A stretch of 10,328 nt of DNA from Verrucomicrobiota bacterium (GTDB taxonomy: Bacteria > Verrucomicrobiota > Kiritimatiellia > JAAZAB01), in the NCBI GenBank assembly GCA_018896395.1, contig JAHIMN010000231.1, positions 1 to 10,328 on the forward strand, given 5' to 3'. The notes below the pieces were generated by a model. It had not been told where the DNA came from. It ran no database searches and saw nothing but the letters and a program-made list of their open reading frames with translations. This document shows, piece after piece, positions 7,113 to 10,328 of the stretch. The position numbers and the translations under genes were made by a program. How positions within the stretch are numbered: position 1 is the stretch's first letter; the number at the start of each line of letters is the position of its first letter.

Positions 7113-7140
7113 TTCTGCAAAATTAACGAATTTCGCAGAA
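7113..7140 (-). promoter_or_regulatory. Hairpin or possible operator upstream of the BNR-epimerase operon
   Basis: In the 103-base gap between the glycosidase-like gene and the BNR gene, TTCTGCGAAATT, loop CGTT and AATTTTGCAGAA (minus strand) form a 12-bp inverted repeat. The one DNA mismatch becomes a G-U pair in minus-strand RNA. No U-tract follows, so it is a poor intrinsic terminator. Its place some 30 bases before the start suggests an operator or a 5' leader hairpin. I found no convincing -35/-10 pair nearby. Confidence 0.45.
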
Positions 7141-7184
7141 GTCTAACTTTACCGAAAAGCAGAATATCTTATGCATGGATTGGA

Positions 7185-8903
7185 TCAATCGAACCCGGTT
7201 CCCGGGGAAAAGGCATCGACGCGCAACCCGCCGATCTCGAGCAGGGGATTGTCCTGCGGCGGCCGGCAGGCGCGCCAGACGCGCTGGATCTCCGGGTCGT
7301 CCAGCCGGGCACCCGCCATGCAATCGTCATTGTCCCAGCGGCACAAACCGGTGGCCCCTGCCTGGTAGTATTCATGGGCGCGCTGCCGCAAAACCGTCAG
7401 CGACTCGAGGTGCATGAAATGCCCCAGACTGGGAATCAGCTCCGCCGCCGTGCCCTTGAGCGCCCGGCCATAGGCTTCAATATCAATCCAGCCGTCCGTC
7501 CGGTCAATTATGGTCGCGCCGATTCGGTCAGTATGGTCGTGGCGCGGGTAGGGTATCACCACGTCCACCAGCCCCTCCCGCGCCCAGGCTTCCACGTCAA
7601 TCCCGTACGCCAAATTCCACTCCAGGCACGGCCCGGTCATCACGGTAAGTTCCCGCCGTTTCGCCAGCGGGGCGGGACCCTTGGCGTCCAACAACGCCCG
7701 CAGTTCGCGCAGCCACGCCGTCATGAACTCTGCCCACACGCGGTGCAGGCGCGGGTCGGAATCCGGCACCTTCCGCGCTTCAACGCCGTATAACGCGCGG
7801 AATCGTTCCCGCACCGGGTCCTCGTAACGCACCAGGGCGAATCCCCGGGAAAAGAGCAGGGTCACCCCGTCCGCACCCCGGGCCAGCGTCTCCCCCAGCA
7901 ACGCGTTGATATGCGCGCGGACGGCGGGAAAGGCTACACTCAAGGTGCTCAGGGCCGCGCCATCCGCCTCAATACAGCGACACTCGGGGTGGGCTGAGAA
8001 AAACCGCGAGCGAAGGATTTGGTCCAAAGATGGCATGCAGTGCACCCACGACTGGGGACGAAAGCCCATCCAGAAGCGCTTGCCAATCCCGTGAACCTGG
8101 TCAATGCATTGCCGCAAGCAGTCCTCGCCACGAGCCAGGGGGGCGCGGATACTGTCAAAAAGTTGCTTCAGGTGACCTGCCACCGCCCAGGCACCCAACA
8201 TGATGGGCGTGCCCACCGTTGTTGGATAGCAGAGGCAGTCGGCTTCGCCGTTGTTGTAGCAGAGCGCGTCCCACTCCTCGTTAGCGAAACGATCGCTGTA
8301 GAAGGGGGAGGAGGTGTTGGAAAACAACACAAAGCGGCGGTGGTGGCGCGATGCGGCCGCCGGCACGTCCTCGGCGCGCAGGGGCACGGCGCGCACGGCA
8401 TAAATAGAACAATGGCCGCCGGCTGACCCGCCCCACCCGTCAGCGGGACAGCGAATCTCCAGGTCCTGGCCGGTCAGGTCCGCCAGTATCCAGGGTTCCT
8501 CGCATAACCGGGCGCGGTCAAACGGTGGTCGGTAATAATAATCCCCAAGCAAACGCCACTTCGTGTCACCGGTCAATCGCGTTTCAACAAAGGTTTCCCC
8601 GCCCGCCGCATGGGCCAGGCCGATAGACACCGCATGCCACCCGGAGCGTCCCAGAGGGATACGCAACGGGGTTGCGTCGGGATAGACCGTGCGCAGCATG
8701 TAGCCTTCATACAGAGCACTGCGGTAGTGGAGCGCCTGCCATTTGCCGGATGATTGTCTGCTGGGCTCCGAATTATTGACCGTCGCGCCGGCGTCCGTCC
8801 ACGCCTCCGAAGGTAATGCGCAGCGCAGGTCAGTGATCAGCAACGTGCCTGCTGCGTTCGTGCGCTCAGTCGGTTGTGTCTGTTTTTTTTCGTGCTTATT
8901 CAT
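7185..8903 (-). CDS. Glycosidase-like protein: beta-rich N-terminal domain plus TIM-barrel-like C-terminal domain, 572 aa
   Basis: The N-terminus (1-20) is polar with no signal peptide. Residues about 50-175 look like an all-beta module (GWHAVSIGL 88-96, FVETRLTGDTKWRLLG 105-120, WILADLTGQDLEIR 138-151). From about 190 a barrel-like region follows: FVLFSNTSSPFYSDRF (191-206), GKRFWMGFRPQSW (274-286), RGADGVTLLFSRG (342-354), LVRYEDPVRERF (357-368), WAEFMTAWLRELRALL (390-405) and GIDVEAWAREGLVDVVIPYPRHD (434-456). The order resembles GHL10-like, family-10-type putative glycosyl hydrolases common in PVC bacteria. Catalytic acids cannot be fixed; E438, E443 and D447 are conserved in the paralogue upstream. 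Only weak Shine-Dalgarno bases precede the ATG. Codons are far more G+C-rich than in the downstream operon. The substrate is unknown; a glycoside is plausible. Confidence 0.82.
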   Translation of the reverse strand: MNKHEKKQTQPTERTNAAGTLLITDLRCALPSEAWTDAGATVNNSEPSRQSSGKWQALHYRSALYEGYMLRTVYPDATPLRIPLGRSGWHAVSIGLAHAAGGETFVETRLTGDTKWRLLGDYYYRPPFDRARLCEEPWILADLTGQDLEIRCPADGWGGSAGGHCSIYAVRAVPLRAEDVPAAASRHHRRFVLFSNTSSPFYSDRFANEEWDALCYNNGEADCLCYPTTVGTPIMLGAWAVAGHLKQLFDSIRAPLARGEDCLRQCIDQVHGIGKRFWMGFRPQSWVHCMPSLDQILRSRFFSAHPECRCIEADGAALSTLSVAFPAVRAHINALLGETLARGADGVTLLFSRGFALVRYEDPVRERFRALYGVEARKVPDSDPRLHRVWAEFMTAWLRELRALLDAKGPAPLAKRRELTVMTGPCLEWNLAYGIDVEAWAREGLVDVVIPYPRHDHTDRIGATIIDRTDGWIDIEAYGRALKGTAAELIPSLGHFMHLESLTVLRQRAHEYYQAGATGLCRWDNDDCMAGARLDDPEIQRVWRACRPPQDNPLLEIGGLRVDAFSPGTGFD

Positions 8904-9019
8904 CGTGTCCCATATTCCTTGTGCATGTTGTTACTAAAGCGGGCTAACGCAACCCAAACAAAACAAACCTCACCACAGAGACTTGGAGTTACATAGCAGG
9001 CACAGAGAGACTTCTCCTC

Positions 9020-9035
9020 ACGTGTGCTCTTCCGA
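9020..9035 (+). other. 16-base exact match to the Illumina TruSeq adapter
   Basis: ACGTGTGCTCTTCCGA equals an internal stretch of the adapter I know as ...CAGACGTGTGCTCTTCCGATCT. Bases on both sides diverge from the adapter. It lies between two repeat elements, where assembly joins are weakest. It may be leftover adapter at a chimeric join, or chance. Confidence 0.5.
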
Positions 9036-9041
9036 CCAATC

Positions 9042-9090
9042 GTTGCGTGCATCCCGAGCGCGCGCAAGCGCGCCTCGGGATGCACGCAAC
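9042..9090. repeat. Long 22-bp hairpin with GCAA tetraloop
   Basis: GTTGCGTGCATCCCGAG (9042-9058) pairs perfectly with CTCGGGATGCACGCAAC (9074-9090). An inner CGCGC/GCGCG stem (9059-9063/9068-9072) closes on GCAA (9064-9067), a GNRA tetraloop on the plus strand, and C9073 is a single bulge. No T-run follows on either strand, so it is not a standard terminator. It may be a palindromic repeat or a mobile-element hairpin. Confidence 0.85.
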
Positions 9091-9163
9091 ACTCCGTGTG
9101 GAGATGGAAGGAGACCAAGGAGACGGATCACGCTCCGTGCCTGCCTCCGTGGTGTCCTCCATA

Positions 9164-9231
9164 GGCGGATCCGCCTTCGGCGGAAATCCCCTCTTATTTT
9201 CCCGCCTCGGCGGGTCCGCTTCGGGCGGAAA
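9164..9231. repeat. Two GC-rich palindromic repeat units (TCCGCCTTCGGCGGA type)
   Basis: Unit 1 (9164-9186) holds the perfect palindrome GGCGGATCCGCC followed by TTCGGCGGAAA, so TCCGCC can pair with GGCGGA on either side. Unit 2 (9209-9231) is a variant starting GGCGGGTCCGC, preceded by CCCGCC (9201-9206), which pairs with GGCGGG (9209-9214). The units start 45 bases apart. This type of GC-palindromic intergenic repeat is common in environmental genomes (recollection). It may limit readthrough from the upstream paralogue, but minus-strand U-tracts are absent. Confidence 0.7.
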
Positions 9232-9269
9232 CATTTTCTTGTTTTTTATAGCGGTTTCTGATAAGGATA

Positions 9270-10328
9270 CTAACTTCCGATGCCCGGAGGATTGCGGTCG
9301 ACGCAGACATCCGCGACGGATTTAAAGCTGTTGCCCTGCGGCGGCAGGTACCGGGAGCTCCAGAGCCGCATCACCTCCGGGTCCTCCAAGCGCGCTCCGG
9401 TGAGCCCAAGGTCATCGCCCCCACAGCAGAGGCCCGCGGCGCCTGCCGCGTAATAGCGATCTGCATTGCGCAGCAGTTCGGCGCGCGGCGGCACCGACAC
9501 CCCGCTCCAAGGGTACCGAACAAAGCGATCCCCGTAGTGCCCCAGACACGGAATCACCTGCATCGCCGTGCCCTGGACTGCGGCGCTGTAGGCCGGGACA
9601 TCCACCGCCCCATCTTGCAGGTCATCGTTTTCCGAACAGGGTGAGGTTTGCGCGGTGAACGGGGTGCGCCGGGGGAAGGGCATGACCACATCCACCAGCC
9701 CCTCGCGCGCCCAGGCTTCTACATCCAGCCCAAGCCGCCGGTTCCACGCTAGATCCGGACCGGTGATTATCGCCAACTCCCGGCGTCCAAGTGCCGTTGG
9801 GCCCGCTTCATCCAGCAGCCGGCGCAGTTCGCGCATCCATTGCGTCACGAACTCCGCCCAGACCTGCTGCAGCCGCGCATCCAAATCGGGCACGCCGCGC
9901 ACATCCGTTCCGAACAACTCCCGGAATCGCGCCTGCACGGGCGCCTCATACCGGACCAGGGGATGCCCGCGATGACAGGCGATAACCACGCCGTCCGCGC
10001 CCCGGTCCAGCGTCTCCGCCAGTAGCGCGCCGAGGCGCTTCCGCACCGGCGGAAAGGCCACGCTCAACTGGCCGAGCGCCGTGCCCTCGGCATCCAGACA
10101 GCGAAACTCCGGATGGGACGTGAAGAAAGGCGAGCGGAAGATCTGGTGCAAAGGAGGCGGTGCGACCCAGGACTGCGGCCGCAATCCCATCCAGAAACGT
10201 TTGCCGTGCGTATGGGCGCGGTCGATTGCTCCCTGCAGGGGGTCTTCGCCGCGGGCGATCATCGCGTGAACCTCCTGAAGGATCGGCTGCCAGCGGAATT
10301 CCCTGGTGACATCCCACGCGCCCGCTCC
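9270..10328 (-). CDS. Glycosidase-like protein, C-terminal 352 aa, paralogue of the protein at 7185-8903 (5' end off the window)
   Basis: The frame stays open to the right edge: upstream of the Met at 10262 it continues GAWDVTREFRWQPILQ..., which aligns with GAWAVAGHLKQ in the paralogue, so 10262 is not the real start. Shared blocks include ARGED, GKRFWMGxRPQSWV, FRSPFFTSHPE, GADGV, LVRYEAPVQARF, VWAEFVTQWMRELRRLL and LDVEAWAREGLVDVV; by eye more than half the residues of the central part are identical. It differs in an insertion after MPFPRR (TPFTAQTSPCSENDD...) and around GDRFVRYPWSG, probably loops that shape the active site. The beta-rich N-terminal domain would lie outside the window. 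The stop is TAG at 9270. G+C is high, like its neighbour. Tandem duplication and divergence is the simplest origin. Enzymatic activity is inferred only from the fold. Confidence 0.8.
   Translation of the reverse strand, partial: GAGAWDVTREFRWQPILQEVHAMIARGEDPLQGAIDRAHTHGKRFWMGLRPQSWVAPPPLHQIFRSPFFTSHPEFRCLDAEGTALGQLSVAFPPVRKRLGALLAETLDRGADGVVIACHRGHPLVRYEAPVQARFRELFGTDVRGVPDLDARLQQVWAEFVTQWMRELRRLLDEAGPTALGRRELAIITGPDLAWNRRLGLDVEAWAREGLVDVVMPFPRRTPFTAQTSPCSENDDLQDGAVDVPAYSAAVQGTAMQVIPCLGHYGDRFVRYPWSGVSVPPRAELLRNADRYYAAGAAGLCCGGDDLGLTGARLEDPEVMRLWSSRYLPPQGNSFKSVADVCVDRNPPGIGS

Larger units (their letters stand above)
8971..9154. repeat. Inverted copies of a CACCACRGAG / GCAGGCACRGAG module
   Basis: On the plus strand, CACCACAGAG (8971-8980) and GCAGGCACAGAG (8996-9007) are separated by 15 bases. 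On the minus strand the same two blocks occur fused as CACCACGGAG plus GCAGGCACGGAG (9145-9154 and 9133-9144). One base differs in each block. I recall similar CACCACGGAGGCACGGAG-type intergenic repeats in many environmental bacterial genomes, with no known function. Here they face each other around the hairpin at 9042-9090. Confidence 0.7.
8904..9269. other. Repeat-filled intergenic region between the two paralogues
   Basis: No plausible gene lies in these 366 bases. They hold a split inverted repeat (8971-9007 against 9133-9154), a long central hairpin (9042-9090), a sequencing-adapter-like 16-mer (9020-9035), and two GC-rich palindromic repeat units (9164-9231). The part next to the upstream gene's stop (9232-9269) is A/T-rich and shows no clear minus-strand terminator. 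Confidence 0.7.

Noticed and set aside
8900..8926. Leader mini-ORF MHKEYGTR whose stop overlaps the start of the 572-aa gene (ATGA)
   Set aside because: Only eight codons, no ribosome site upstream, and no sign of attenuator features.
8971..9231. CRISPR array
   Set aside because: The repeats are inverted or only two imperfect copies, with no regularly spaced spacers and no cas genes.
8983..9325. Frames across the repeat-filled gap on both strands
   Set aside because: They read through hairpins and GC palindromes, giving Arg/Pro/Ser-rich low-complexity peptides.

Overview
The window looks like a stretch of an uncultured, probably anaerobic and saccharolytic bacterium. The mix of an RnBP-type epimerase, a Gfo/Idh oxidoreductase, a uroporphyrinogen-decarboxylase-like protein, a BNR/sialidase-like protein and large glycosidase-like proteins is typical of PVC-type or neighbouring phyla (Lentisphaerota, Kiritimatiellota, Planctomycetota). 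That assignment rests on gene style only; there is no rRNA or other marker here.

Every gene I can support lies on the minus strand, so transcription runs from high to low coordinates. From upstream to downstream: (1) the C-terminal 352 residues of a large glycosidase-like protein enter at the right edge (9270-10328). (2) A 366-base gap holds an inverted repeat, a long GNRA-capped hairpin, GC-rich palindromes and a 16-base exact match to a common sequencing adapter. (3) A complete paralogue of the first protein follows (7185-8903). (4) A tight sugar-catabolism operon comes next: BNR/sialidase-like protein (5978-7081), GlcNAc 2-epimerase (4779-5960), SDR dehydrogenase (3969-4775), Gfo/Idh dehydrogenase (2986-3978), and a broken uroporphyrinogen-decarboxylase-like gene (2382-2989) missing its middle. 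Gaps inside the operon are 17 and 3 bases, then overlaps of 10 and 4 bases. (5) A 282-base gap packed with perfect hairpins follows (2100-2381). (6) An MFS transporter (825-2099) and the N-terminal part of an exported GATase1/ThuA-like protein (1-781) end the window.

Inferred joint role: uptake (MFS) and cytoplasmic breakdown of a substituted amino sugar or related glycoside. The epimerase has all four residues I recall as essential in characterised GlcNAc 2-epimerases, so ManNAc/GlcNAc interconversion is the best-supported single reaction, with two NAD(P)-dependent oxidoreductases beside it. Sialic acid use is possible, but no lyase, kinase or deacetylase is present, and the BNR protein lacks an export signal and an obvious N-terminal RIP motif.

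Base composition is uneven: hand counts give 39/60 G+C in sampled blocks of both glycosidase-like genes, against 24-26/60 in the epimerase, Gfo/Idh and MFS genes and 31/60 in the BNR gene. I see no classical tRNA, rRNA, CRISPR array or transposase.
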